NCBI GenBank assembly: GCA_025351355.1
Contig: JANXWC010000059.1
Coordinates: forward strand, 1-64,000
Length of the DNA: 64,000 nt
Origin: Hyphomicrobiaceae bacterium
GTDB taxonomy: Bacteria > Pseudomonadota > Alphaproteobacteria > Rhizobiales > Hyphomicrobiaceae
Reading direction: 5' to 3'
In this document: positions 26,509 through 35,746 of the stretch, piece after piece
How positions within the stretch are numbered: the stretch's first letter is position 1
Layout of the letters: each line of letters begins with the position of its first letter
Program-made: the position numbers and the translations under genes
The notes under the pieces: model-generated
The model's input: only the letters and a program-made list of their open reading frames with translations
Told to the model about the DNA's origin: nothing
Database searches by the model: none

Positions 26509-27591
26509 ATGACCGATACTTCTTCGCCAAAAATACTTTCAGCCAAGACAAACCGCGGCAATTTTTTCGAAGATTTCCGGATGGGTCAGGAAATCGTACA
26601 CGCTACACCGCGCACGGTCACGGGTGGTGACGTGGCGCTCTACACGGCGCTCTACGGCAACCGTTTTGCCGTGCAATCGTCCGATGCGTTTGCGAAATCG
26701 ATTGGGCTGGCGCACGCAACGGTCGACGATCTGCTGGTGTTCCATATCGTTTTCGGCAAAACGGTGCCGGACGTTTCGCTCAACGCGGTGGCCAATCTCG
26801 GCTATGCCGAATGCCGGTTCGTCAAACCCGTGTCGGTGGGCGATACTTTGTCGTCACGGTCTGAAGTGATCGGGCTCAAGGAAAATTCTAACGGTGAAAC
26901 GGGCGTCGTGCACGTGCGCACGGTCGGACGCAATCAGCATGGCGAGATCGTGCTGAGTTTCGTGCGCTGGGTGATGGTGCGGAAACTGCGGCGCGATGCG
27001 CCGGCCCCGCAATCCGTCGCACCGAAACTGGCGGCACAGGTCAGCCCGAATGTGCTCGGTGCGTGCCTGCCGAAGATCGACACGGCGGCCTACGATTTTG
27101 ACGCCAGCGGATCGCCGTACCGGTTTGGAGATTATGCCGTCGGCGAACGGATCGATCATGTCGATGGCATAACGGTCGAGGAGGCCGAGCATCAACTGGC
27201 CACCCGGCTATACCAGAATACCGCGAAGGTGCACTTCGACGGGTTCGCGGCAAAGCAGACCCGGTTCGGCAAACGCTTGATCTATGGCGGCGTCGTCATT
27301 TCGCTGGCCCGGTCACTCTCGTTCAATGGCCTGGGCAACGCCTTCAAGATTGCAGCCATCAACAGCGGTCGCCATGTCGCGCCTCTATTCGCCGGTGATA
27401 CGGTCTATGCGATGAGTGAGGTCATCGAGGCAGCCAATGTCGGCAACCGCAGGGATGTGGGGGCGCTCAGACTAAGGACGATCGCAACAAAAGACGTGCC
27501 TTCAACCAGCCTGATGCAGCATGTCGCCGATCCCAGCACAGTCGAAGGCGTCGTGCTCGATCTTGATTACTGGGTTCTATTGCCAATTTGA
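26509..27591 (+). CDS. mch: Mesaconyl-CoA hydratase (MaoC double hot-dog)
   Basis: This 360-aa protein has two MaoC-like hot-dog halves. The first reads NFFEDFRMGQEIVHATPRTV, then ALYTALYGNRFAVQSSDAFA and VFGKTVPDVSLNAVANLGYAE; the second includes TARLYQNTAKVHFD-like (TRLYQNTAKVHFD) and RLIYGGVVISLARSLSFNGL. These strings closely resemble mesaconyl-CoA hydratase of the ethylmalonyl-CoA pathway, which hydrates mesaconyl-C1-CoA to beta-methylmalyl-CoA. The ATG at 26509 is preferred to a TTG at 26479. It pairs with the CitE-type gene upstream, giving consecutive steps of C2 assimilation. Confidence 0.85.
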   Translation: MTDTSSPKILSAKTNRGNFFEDFRMGQEIVHATPRTVTGGDVALYTALYGNRFAVQSSDAFAKSIGLAHATVDDLLVFHIVFGKTVPDVSLNAVANLGYAECRFVKPVSVGDTLSSRSEVIGLKENSNGETGVVHVRTVGRNQHGEIVLSFVRWVMVRKLRRDAPAPQSVAPKLAAQVSPNVLGACLPKIDTAAYDFDASGSPYRFGDYAVGERIDHVDGITVEEAEHQLATRLYQNTAKVHFDGFAAKQTRFGKRLIYGGVVISLARSLSFNGLGNAFKIAAINSGRHVAPLFAGDTVYAMSEVIEAANVGNRRDVGALRLRTIATKDVPSTSLMQHVADPSTVEGVVLDLDYWVLLPI

Positions 27592-27729
27592 TAGATCAGG
27601 CAGTTTTAAAGTTTGCCGTAATCGAGTTATTAACTATTTTGCCGGTAGATGTTAGTTAATCAATCACGCGCCTGGAGGCGGACGGGGCGTCCGTACGCTT
27701 GAGGGCGCGGTAGCAGCTTTTGCTGCCCG

Positions 27730-28710
27730 GTGCGCGACGTGACCAATCGAGTGGCAGTGATCGGAGCGGGATTGGCGGGGTTGTCGGCGGCGCGTGTGCT
27801 GCGGCGCGCAGGTTGTTACGTCGAGGTTTTTGAGCAGGATCGGATTATCGGTGGTCGTATGGCCACGATGCGGTTGGGAACGGCATCGTTCGATACCGGC
27901 GCGCAATATGTGACGGTGCGCAGTTCAAGCTTTCAGAAATACGTCGATGAACTCGTCGGTTCCGGCTACGCCACGGCGTGGGCGCCGCGCGGCCTCAACG
28001 GCGAGGCCACGCCGACGATGCAGCAATGGTTCGTCGGTACGCCGGGCATGAGTTCGATTCTGCGGCCGCTGGCCGAAAGTGTGCGCATCCATACAAGCCG
28101 CCGCGTCCATACCATGAAGCGCGGGGACAAGGGTTGGAATCTCTGGTTTGAAGACGAGTCGCGCGCGGGGCCGTTTCATGCGGTCGTCTGTGCGGTGCCG
28201 GCGCGAGAAGCCTTGCTGCTGCTAGGCCGGATCGAGAAACTTGCGGACCCGATTACGCGCGTGCGCATGTCGCCGTGCTGGGCGGTTATGGTGCGGCTCG
28301 ACTCGAAGCTGTTGCCGGACAAAGACGTCTATTCAGATATGAGCGAAGTGATCCGCTGGGTATCGCGCAACAACGCGAAACCTGGACGGGCGTCGAAGGG
28401 CGATCAGGTTTTGATCCACGCTTCGCCGGCATGGAGCCGCGAGACGGAGGATGCAGATCCGGAGGCTGTCGCCGAAGATTTATGGGCCGAAGTCAGCCAC
28501 GCGCTGGGATTGCCGCCGACGCGTCCGGCGCAGATGTCGGCCTATCTGTGGAAACATGGCCTGGTGGAGACGTCGCTTGGCGAGACGTTCCTGTTTTCGT
28601 CCGAGGATATGGTCGGGGTGACCGGCGATTGGTGTCTGGGCCGGATGGCAGAACATGCCTTCGATAGTGGCGCACGGCTCGGCAAAGTGGTGATGGATGC
28701 GCTGGAATAG
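27730..28710 (+). CDS. FAD-dependent amine oxidoreductase (renalase-like)
   Basis: This 326-aa flavoprotein begins with a Rossmann dinucleotide motif, VAVIGAGLAGLSAARVL, followed by VEVFEQDRIIGGRMAT and FDTGAQYVTVRS, the pattern of NAD(P)-binding amine oxidases of the renalase group. The C-terminal GVTGDWCLGRMAEHAFDSG closes the FAD site. The start is GTG at 27730, just before the Rossmann strand; an alternative GTG lies three codons later. It stands between the mch gene and the convergent transglutaminase cluster. Its substrate is unknown. Confidence 0.8.
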   Translation: MRDVTNRVAVIGAGLAGLSAARVLRRAGCYVEVFEQDRIIGGRMATMRLGTASFDTGAQYVTVRSSSFQKYVDELVGSGYATAWAPRGLNGEATPTMQQWFVGTPGMSSILRPLAESVRIHTSRRVHTMKRGDKGWNLWFEDESRAGPFHAVVCAVPAREALLLLGRIEKLADPITRVRMSPCWAVMVRLDSKLLPDKDVYSDMSEVIRWVSRNNAKPGRASKGDQVLIHASPAWSRETEDADPEAVAEDLWAEVSHALGLPPTRPAQMSAYLWKHGLVETSLGETFLFSSEDMVGVTGDWCLGRMAEHAFDSGARLGKVVMDALE

Positions 28711-28782
28711 TGCGCTTGGTTATTTCCAGTGCAGACGTGGCTACCGATTGTCGAAATCGTAAGCCGAGGCACCGACAAGTCT

Positions 28783-29658
28783 TTACCTAATCATCTCGAC
28801 ATCAACGGCAACGGAAATCGATTGCTCGCCGCCGCCAAGAATGACACCGCTGACCGGGCTGATATCCTCGTAGTCGCGGCCGTAGGCGAGGGTAATATGC
28901 TCGCCGACTGGAATTACACCATTGGTCGGATCGAAATCGACCCAGCCCGCGTCCGGCGACCAGACCGACAGCCAAGCGTGTGAGGCATCGGCGCCCCTGA
29001 GTTTCACCTGTCCTGGAGGCGGTCGCGTCATCAAATAGCCGCTGACGTAGCGAGCCGGAAGGCCAAGCGAGCGGAGCGACGCGATGGCGAGGTGCGCAAA
29101 GTCCTGACAGACGCCGCGTTTGGAGGCGAGCACACGAGCAACGGGCGTGGAGATGTCCGTCGCCTTTGGATCGAAGATGAATTCGGTGAAAATTCTGCGT
29201 GTCAAATCCATCGCGCCAGCAAGGATGGGGCGTTGCGCCGGAAACGAGGCACGCGCGAAATCAGCCAACTCCGCAGAGATCGGGGCGTGCCGCGAGGCAC
29301 AGGTGAATTGCAAGACGTTAACTTCAAGGGGTCCGCTTTCTGCGCTGGCAAGAGTGGTCACCCCTTCCCACGCGGCGCTTAGCCGCAAATCGGGCGCGAC
29401 AGGCGGATGGATTTCAACTGTGCTGCGGGCGTGAACGATGAACTCAGTGTGCTCATCCTCGATGCGCAAGAGCGTTCCAGTGTTGCCGAAATAGTCGATG
29501 ACCTCTGTGCTTGCGACAGGGGCCGGCTCAATCAACAGACTGTGATGTGCTACGCTTTGTGCGGCCGACTGCCGCGGTTTTAAATGAACGAGATGATAGG
29601 ATTGCACGACGGGGACGCGATAGCTGTACTTGGTGCGGTGCGAGACTTCGAATTTCAT
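28783..29658 (-). CDS. Transglutaminase-like cysteine peptidase (COG1305)
   Basis: This 291-aa protein has the bacterial transglutaminase N-terminal beta domain (MKFEVSHRTKYSYRVPVVQS) and a transglutaminase-like catalytic core. The catalytic triad is visible as Cys184 in KRGVCQDFAH, His in ADASHAWLSV and Asp in GWVDFDPTNG. Family members act as peptidases, amidases or transferases. It is the last gene of the minus-strand amidoligase cluster, and its ATG overlaps the stop of the ATP-grasp/alpha-E fusion by 4 nt. Function in the cluster is predicted cleavage or transfer of a peptide-like product. Confidence 0.85.
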   Translation of the reverse strand: MKFEVSHRTKYSYRVPVVQSYHLVHLKPRQSAAQSVAHHSLLIEPAPVASTEVIDYFGNTGTLLRIEDEHTEFIVHARSTVEIHPPVAPDLRLSAAWEGVTTLASAESGPLEVNVLQFTCASRHAPISAELADFARASFPAQRPILAGAMDLTRRIFTEFIFDPKATDISTPVARVLASKRGVCQDFAHLAIASLRSLGLPARYVSGYLMTRPPPGQVKLRGADASHAWLSVWSPDAGWVDFDPTNGVIPVGEHITLAYGRDYEDISPVSGVILGGGEQSISVAVDVEMIR

Positions 29659-32387
29659 GTTTCCTGCCGCGAGCGCGCCCTAACCCATTTCGGGTCCTTT
29701 TCCACCACGCTGAAATAGCGACGGGTAATGGCGTCCGACAATTGCGGCAAGCGAACGACCTGCTGCTCGAGAAAAGAGATCAAGCCGGTGCGCCGAGCAT
29801 CGGAATCGACTTCAACCAAGCGAGCTATATCGACTAAATTCACGTCATTGAGCATTGATAGAGCCAACTTCTGAACCTCGGTACGCCCGCTGCCGCTATC
29901 GGCCTGCGGCAGCATATCGATATGCCGTGAAAGCGCTGCGAACTGAAAGCCGAGACTGCGTGGATTGTTTTCATCGACGATCAAAAGGTCGAGCACCGGT
30001 ATCATCAGCGGATTGAGCCGATAGCGGGAGCGATAGGTAATGAAGCAATCGGCCATTTCGAGCGCGAAGGCGGCTCGCGTGCTGTCGTCCTCGTCTGATT
30101 GATGGACCTGAAAGAGCGTCAAGAGCATGCGACTGAGATGGCGCGCGCGCGTAATCCGCCTGCCGATGTCCAGCAAAGACCAACCGGGGTTGCGGGTCAT
30201 GTTTTCGTGCGTGAGACCGCTGAAGGCGGCAACAGCGGCGAGACCGGCATCGATCAGATCAAGCGATTCACCGATCGATTGAGGCAGGGCACCCGACTGC
30301 CAGTGGCGACCGATGTAGAATTCGTTCAGCGTGCGCCAAGCCTCCTGTGACAGGCGGTCTCGGGTCAGGCTGGCAATGCGATGAATGTGGCCCAGTGTTG
30401 GCGGCAGGGCATATGCGCGATCGGTCGCCGTCATCAATGCGCGCGACAAATGGGCGATGACGCGCGTCTCGTCCAGGCCTGCGGGTACCGTCACTGGGGG
30501 AGCGCCGTCACGCTCCAAAAGTTCGACCAGTAGGGCGCGCGCGAGTTGCAGGTTCTGGCGCATGCCGCTGTCGTCTTCCATGCGGCCAAGGCAGTTGCGA
30601 AGTGTGCGCAACGTCCAGTCGGCACGTTCGACGTAGCGACCGAGCCAGAACAGATTGTCGGCGGCACGGCTGGGCAACTCGCGTGGGCTGCGTTGCACTT
30701 GGGCCGCCTCAATTGTAGGGCGCCACAAGCTTTTGAAGACCGGCTGTGCGTTGTTGGAAAGAACCCAAACGTCTCGCGAAGCGCCGTCGAACGCCGTCAA
30801 TGCCATTGACGCGCCGGGATCGACGGTCATGGCGAGACCACCGGGCATGACCGCAAAGCCACCGGGAACGGCCGTCGCAAAAATTCTCACGGCATAGGGT
30901 TTGGGTTCCAGCCCATTAGCGCCATACGACGGAGTGGTTCCCAACAGTGTCTTTTCTTCGGCAACCAAGCCGGAGCCGTTGAACTCGATCTCGGCAATCA
31001 ACGCGGCGCGCTCGGCCGATGACAACTTGAGCGGATCACGCGCGGGGGCCGCACGACCAGGACGCGCCGTCTGTTCGAAAGCTTGGCGGATAAAATATCG
31101 ATCGAGGTCTTTGATCACAGTCCGACCGACGGCGCGATCGCCCAGCCACCATTTCTTGACGTCCCAGATAGCCAAGTCTTCGCCCAGCAACTCTTTACAC
31201 AGTTGCGGCAGGTAACTGCCAAGCCCGCGATTTTCGACCACTGCGGTGCCTAGCGCATTGACGACCAGATTGGGCCGTCGGCGTACGGAATCGACGAGGC
31301 CGACAGGGCCGAGAAAACCGGAGGGGTCGAGTTCAAGGGCATCGGAGGATGCGCCGGCGACGCTGCGTACGATAAGATCAATGGCGTGCAAGCCATCGAT
31401 CGTCTTCAGGAAAACTTGCCCTTTTTCGGCGCGCAAATCTTCACCTTCGACGAGCAGGTAGCCGAGATAACGAGCCAGGTAGGCGTGCGAAAAATAATCG
31501 TTGTGGCGCGGGCCGGGGGTCAACAGCGCTATTGTTGGATCGGGCCGCTGGATGCGCTGTGCGAGGGAGTCCTGCAGCTGCTGGAAGAAGGGCGCAAGGC
31601 GCATCGCCTTGCTGTCGCTGAAGAGGTCACCGGAGACATGGGTAAGTACGGTGCGATTGGCGAGAGCGTAGCCAATACCCGCAGGTGTCTCGACATGGGT
31701 GTCGACGACGCGCCAAGTACCATCGACGCTGCGCGCCAGATCCACGGCGAGAAACTGGATGCGGCCAGCACTGGGAACAATGTCGTGGCAGGGGCGCAAA
31801 TAAGCAGGGTCGCTGAAGAGAAGCTGTGGCGGGATCAAGCCACGCGCCAATGTGGCTTGCGGTCCGTAGATATCGGCAAGCATGGCTTCGAGCAGACGGG
31901 CGCGCTGCATCACCGCCGTTTCGATGCCCTGCCAAGTCTCGGGTGGGAAAATGAGCGGAACGAGATCGAGATGCCAGGGCTGCAGGTTGCGAGCTGGATC
32001 GGCAAACACGTCGTGGGCAATACCGGTTTCGCGCACCCGCAGGTTGATGCGCTCGATACGGTCGATGCGCTGTTCGTGGGATAGAGACTGAAGACCTGCC
32101 AACAGCTGATGCCAGTGAGGCCGGATCGCTCCGTCGCTGGCGAGCAATTCATCGAATGCCGACGTCGCGGTATAACCAGCAACGACTTCTGACGATGGAC
32201 TAGCCCGCTTTGAGTGAGATGTGGCTGCTGCCATGCTATTCGTGACCTGGTCTTGGCTCCTAGTCGCGGGGTCGACAGCGCCTGTGTTCGGCAGCACAGG
32301 TGTCTCTCCATTCGCCGGAACGTACCAGCCGGTCAGCCTATTCCACCAGTTGTCTGTTGCAACTTTGTCACGCGGCGCATCGCTCAT
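29655..32387 (-). CDS. Circularly permuted ATP-grasp / alpha-E fusion protein
   Basis: This 910-aa protein fuses a circularly permuted type-2 ATP-grasp domain (about residues 90-560) to an alpha-E helical domain (about 580-900; LPSRAADNLFWLGRYVERAD). It is a paralogue of the separate ATP-grasp and alpha-E genes upstream. Where the stand-alone enzyme has EDNGRSPSGVSYVVENR, this one has DTHVETPAGIGYALANR; where the stand-alone has KPVGESGGYGIVVGP, this has VIKDLDRYFIRQAFEQTARP. ATP binding may therefore be lost or altered. Both ends overlap neighbours by 4 nt (29655-29658 and 32384-32387). Catalytic role is unproven for the whole family. Confidence 0.85.
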   Translation of the reverse strand: MSDAPRDKVATDNWWNRLTGWYVPANGETPVLPNTGAVDPATRSQDQVTNSMAAATSHSKRASPSSEVVAGYTATSAFDELLASDGAIRPHWHQLLAGLQSLSHEQRIDRIERINLRVRETGIAHDVFADPARNLQPWHLDLVPLIFPPETWQGIETAVMQRARLLEAMLADIYGPQATLARGLIPPQLLFSDPAYLRPCHDIVPSAGRIQFLAVDLARSVDGTWRVVDTHVETPAGIGYALANRTVLTHVSGDLFSDSKAMRLAPFFQQLQDSLAQRIQRPDPTIALLTPGPRHNDYFSHAYLARYLGYLLVEGEDLRAEKGQVFLKTIDGLHAIDLIVRSVAGASSDALELDPSGFLGPVGLVDSVRRRPNLVVNALGTAVVENRGLGSYLPQLCKELLGEDLAIWDVKKWWLGDRAVGRTVIKDLDRYFIRQAFEQTARPGRAAPARDPLKLSSAERAALIAEIEFNGSGLVAEEKTLLGTTPSYGANGLEPKPYAVRIFATAVPGGFAVMPGGLAMTVDPGASMALTAFDGASRDVWVLSNNAQPVFKSLWRPTIEAAQVQRSPRELPSRAADNLFWLGRYVERADWTLRTLRNCLGRMEDDSGMRQNLQLARALLVELLERDGAPPVTVPAGLDETRVIAHLSRALMTATDRAYALPPTLGHIHRIASLTRDRLSQEAWRTLNEFYIGRHWQSGALPQSIGESLDLIDAGLAAVAAFSGLTHENMTRNPGWSLLDIGRRITRARHLSRMLLTLFQVHQSDEDDSTRAAFALEMADCFITYRSRYRLNPLMIPVLDLLIVDENNPRSLGFQFAALSRHIDMLPQADSGSGRTEVQKLALSMLNDVNLVDIARLVEVDSDARRTGLISFLEQQVVRLPQLSDAITRRYFSVVEKDPKWVRARSRQET

Positions 32388-35300
32388 GGCGTCCGACGCA
32401 TATCCAACGTCAAAGGAAAGTCAGGATGCACGCCTGTCCGTTTTACGCTCGCAGGACCGGGGCTGTGACCCATCGCCTCAAAACGAGCGAGGCGTCGCCC
32501 TTCGGCTTCGAAGGAATTAACCGGTAACACGTCGAGGCCGCGGCCGCCAGGATGGGCGACATGATAGCGGCAACCGCCAATCGAGCGGCCGGACCATGTG
32601 TCGACGATATCGAACGTCAGCGGCACGTGCGGCTTGATCGTGGGATGGAGCACGGAAGCCGGGTGCCAAGCGCGAAAGCGGACGCCGGCGACGGCGTCGG
32701 CAAAGGTGCCCGTCGAGGCGAGCGGAAGCGCGTAGCCGTTGCAGGAGACCACATGGCGTCCCTGAGTGTCACCCTTGACGCGGACTTCGAGGCGTTCGAG
32801 GGAGCTGTCGACGTAACGCGCAGTTCCGCCGACCGCCGTTTCCTCGCCCAACACGTGCCAAGGCTCCAACGCTTGCCGAATTTCCAGGGTGATCCCTGCT
32901 CGTTCGATGGTGCCGCAAAGCGGGAAACGGAATTCAAAATGGGGTTCGAACCATTCGTGCTGCATGGGGAAGCCCGCGGCGCGCAATTCATCGACTACCG
33001 AATGGAAGTCAGCCTTGACGAAATGCGGCAGCATGAAACGATCATGTAAAGCTGTGCCCCAGCGGACGAGCGGACGCCGGTAGGGCACCTCCCAGAACCA
33101 GGCGATAAGCGCGCGAACAAGCAATTGCTGGGCAAGGCTCATGCGGGCATGCGGCGGCATTTCGAACGAGCGGAACTCGACGAGGCCTAGTCGACCGGTG
33201 GGACTGTCTGGCGAATACAATTTGTCGATGCAGATTTCGGCCCGATGTGTGTTGCCGCTGACGTCGACAAGCAGATTGCGGAAGATGCGGTCAACCAACC
33301 ATGGCGGTGTCGGCTGGCCTGCCTTGGATGCAACCTCGTGAAGGGCGATCTCAAGTTCGTACAGTTGATCGGTGCGGGCCTCATCGAGGCGCGGTGCCTG
33401 GCTCGTCGGCCCGATAAACAAGCCGGAAAACAGATAGGACAACGACGGATGATTTTGCCAGTAGGTGATGACGCTGGCCAGCAGGTCAGGACGGCGCAAG
33501 AAAGGACTGTCGGCAGGCGTTGTGCCGCCGAGTACGATGTGATTGCCGCCGCCAGTGCCGGTGTGACGGCCATCTAGCATGAATTTTTCTGCGCCCAGCC
33601 GTGTCTGACGCGCGGCCTCATAGAGAACGGTGGTCGTTTCAACGAGGGTTGGCCAGTCCTTCGTCGGATGGATATTGACCTCGATGACGCCGGGATCGGG
33701 CGTCACCTTGATGACATTGAGACGCGGATCAGGAGGGGGCGCGTAACCCTCGAGCCGAACCGGCAGGGCTACGTGTTCAGCCGCCGCTTCCAGTGCACCG
33801 ACCAGGGCTGCATAATCGGCTGCGTCCTCGACCGGAGGCAGGAAAACGCACAAATGGCCATCGCGTGGCTCGATGACGAGGGCCGTACGAACGGCACCGA
33901 CGACCTCATTGGCAGCGTCTGCAGATGCGGGGGACGGCTGCAATGCCTCGGCGCGACGCCGCCGTTGCAAGGCCTCCCTATCGGGTAAGAGTTCGATCGC
34001 AGCGAATGGATCGGCCGGCTCGACGCTGGGATAGTTGATGGGCGCGATGTATGGCAAAGTGCCGAGAGGCAACCGGAAGCCGACCGGCGAGTCGCCTGGA
34101 ACCAGATACAGCCGCTCGCGACGAAACTTCCAGCGCTCGGTTACCCATCTCCGACCAAGATCACGAGACTGCCAAGCCTGGATCGGCAAGACGTATCCCG
34201 TTGGTTTGCCGAGACCACGGTTGAACACTGCGACGAGGCGCGCGCGCTCGGCGGGATCTTCCAGTTTGTTGTCGCGCGGATCGATGCCCAACGGCAGTTT
34301 CTGTTCAACCAGTGCAAAATAGCCGGGATCCTCGAAGGCCGCGATCGGTGCATCGACCGGCAGCCCGAGATTGCGGCACAACTCCGCCGAATAGCGTTCA
34401 GCTTCGGCGATCGTTGCGGGCGCGCGTGGCTGCTCGCGGTCGATAAGATCCGGATTGACCCACAGTGGTTCGCCATCGGTGCGCCAATGAACGGCATATG
34501 ACCAGCGCGGCAACTGTTCGCCGGGATACCATTTGCCTTGTCCGTAGTGAAGCATGCCGCCGGGAGCGAAATGCTGGGTCAAGCGACGCACGAGATCTTC
34601 GGCGAAGCGTTGTTTCGTTGGGCCGACGGCCGCATTGTTCCACTCGGCGCCATTGACGTCGTCGATCGACACAAACGTCGGCTCGCCGCCCATCGTCAAT
34701 CGCACGTCGCCAGCTTTCAACCGCGCGTCGACGACGTTGCCGGCTGATACGATCTCGGTCCATTGCTCGTCACTATAGGGCTTCGTAACCCTGGGAGTTT
34801 CCCGCATGCGGCTAACCGACATGTCGAATTCGAATTCGACCTCGGCTTCGTCGTGGGCGCCGGAAATTGGGGCCGCACTCGATGGACTGGGGGTGGCGGC
34901 CAAGGGTATGTGCCCCTCGCCTGCGACTAACCCGGAGGTCGGATCAAGGCCAATCCAGCCGGCACCGGGCAAATAGACTTCTGCCCAGGCATGCAAGTCG
35001 GTAAAATCTATGTCGGCACCAGCGGGACCCTCAAGAGGTTTGACATCGGGTTTAAGCTGGATGAGATAGCCGGACACGAACCGGGCTGCGAGGCCCAGGC
35101 GGCGCAAGATCTGCACCAGCAGCCAGCCGGTGTCGCGACATGAACCGGAACCATTTTTCAATGTCTGATCCGGCGTCTGAACGCCTGGTTCCATGCGGAT
35201 CAGATATTTTATTTGTTGCGACAATAGACGGTTAAGGTCGCAGATGTAATCGAGCGACGTACCGTTCGTCGTGCGGTCGAGTTTGGCCATGTAGCGCTCA

Positions 35301-35680
35301 AGCAGCGCGCCGCCGGCAGTCGGTTCAAGGTAGGGCTTGAGTTCGCCGGCAAGATCGGGATCATAGCTAAAGGGCCAGCTCTGCGTGCTGTCTTCGACGA
35401 AGAAATCGAATGGATTGATCACCGCAAGATCGGCAACCAGATCGACCGTGACCTCGAACGAGGAAGTCTTTTCAGGCACGATAATACGGGCCAGGAAATT
35501 GCCGAAAGGATCTTGCTGCCAGTTCAAAAAATGCTGGGCTGGTTCGATACGCAGGGAATACGACAGGATTGGCGTGCGGCAATGCGGTGCTGGACGAAGC
35601 CTGATCGTATGCGGGGCGAGCGAGACGAGCCGATCGTAAGTGTATTTGGTTCGATGCGTCAGGGCCGCATGCAATGTCAT
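32384..35680 (-). CDS. Large transglutaminase-DUF2126 protein (COG1305+COG4196)
   Basis: This 1098-aa protein has an N-terminal transglutaminase-like part with Cys181 in GSGSCRDTGWLL, His in DLHAWAEVYLPG and Asp in WIGLDPTSG. A long C-terminal DUF2126 region follows (e.g. MGGEPTFVSIDDVNGAEWN and DGRHTGTGGGNHIVLGG), whose conserved Gly/His/Asn pattern resembles a glutamine-synthetase/amidoligase-type active site, as proposed for this family. The ATG at 35680 has GAGGA upstream and starts just before the beta domain; upstream ATG 35713 is less likely. It overlaps the fusion gene by 4 nt. It is expected to act with the ATP-grasp proteins on one product. Confidence 0.85.
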   Translation of the reverse strand: MTLHAALTHRTKYTYDRLVSLAPHTIRLRPAPHCRTPILSYSLRIEPAQHFLNWQQDPFGNFLARIIVPEKTSSFEVTVDLVADLAVINPFDFFVEDSTQSWPFSYDPDLAGELKPYLEPTAGGALLERYMAKLDRTTNGTSLDYICDLNRLLSQQIKYLIRMEPGVQTPDQTLKNGSGSCRDTGWLLVQILRRLGLAARFVSGYLIQLKPDVKPLEGPAGADIDFTDLHAWAEVYLPGAGWIGLDPTSGLVAGEGHIPLAATPSPSSAAPISGAHDEAEVEFEFDMSVSRMRETPRVTKPYSDEQWTEIVSAGNVVDARLKAGDVRLTMGGEPTFVSIDDVNGAEWNNAAVGPTKQRFAEDLVRRLTQHFAPGGMLHYGQGKWYPGEQLPRWSYAVHWRTDGEPLWVNPDLIDREQPRAPATIAEAERYSAELCRNLGLPVDAPIAAFEDPGYFALVEQKLPLGIDPRDNKLEDPAERARLVAVFNRGLGKPTGYVLPIQAWQSRDLGRRWVTERWKFRRERLYLVPGDSPVGFRLPLGTLPYIAPINYPSVEPADPFAAIELLPDREALQRRRRAEALQPSPASADAANEVVGAVRTALVIEPRDGHLCVFLPPVEDAADYAALVGALEAAAEHVALPVRLEGYAPPPDPRLNVIKVTPDPGVIEVNIHPTKDWPTLVETTTVLYEAARQTRLGAEKFMLDGRHTGTGGGNHIVLGGTTPADSPFLRRPDLLASVITYWQNHPSLSYLFSGLFIGPTSQAPRLDEARTDQLYELEIALHEVASKAGQPTPPWLVDRIFRNLLVDVSGNTHRAEICIDKLYSPDSPTGRLGLVEFRSFEMPPHARMSLAQQLLVRALIAWFWEVPYRRPLVRWGTALHDRFMLPHFVKADFHSVVDELRAAGFPMQHEWFEPHFEFRFPLCGTIERAGITLEIRQALEPWHVLGEETAVGGTARYVDSSLERLEVRVKGDTQGRHVVSCNGYALPLASTGTFADAVAGVRFRAWHPASVLHPTIKPHVPLTFDIVDTWSGRSIGGCRYHVAHPGGRGLDVLPVNSFEAEGRRLARFEAMGHSPGPASVKRTGVHPDFPLTLDMRRTP

Positions 35681-35746
35681 CAAGTCCTCGCTGGCAGCGG
35701 CGTTCGACACCATCGAACGTCGCACGGTGTGATGGGCTGAATTAAT

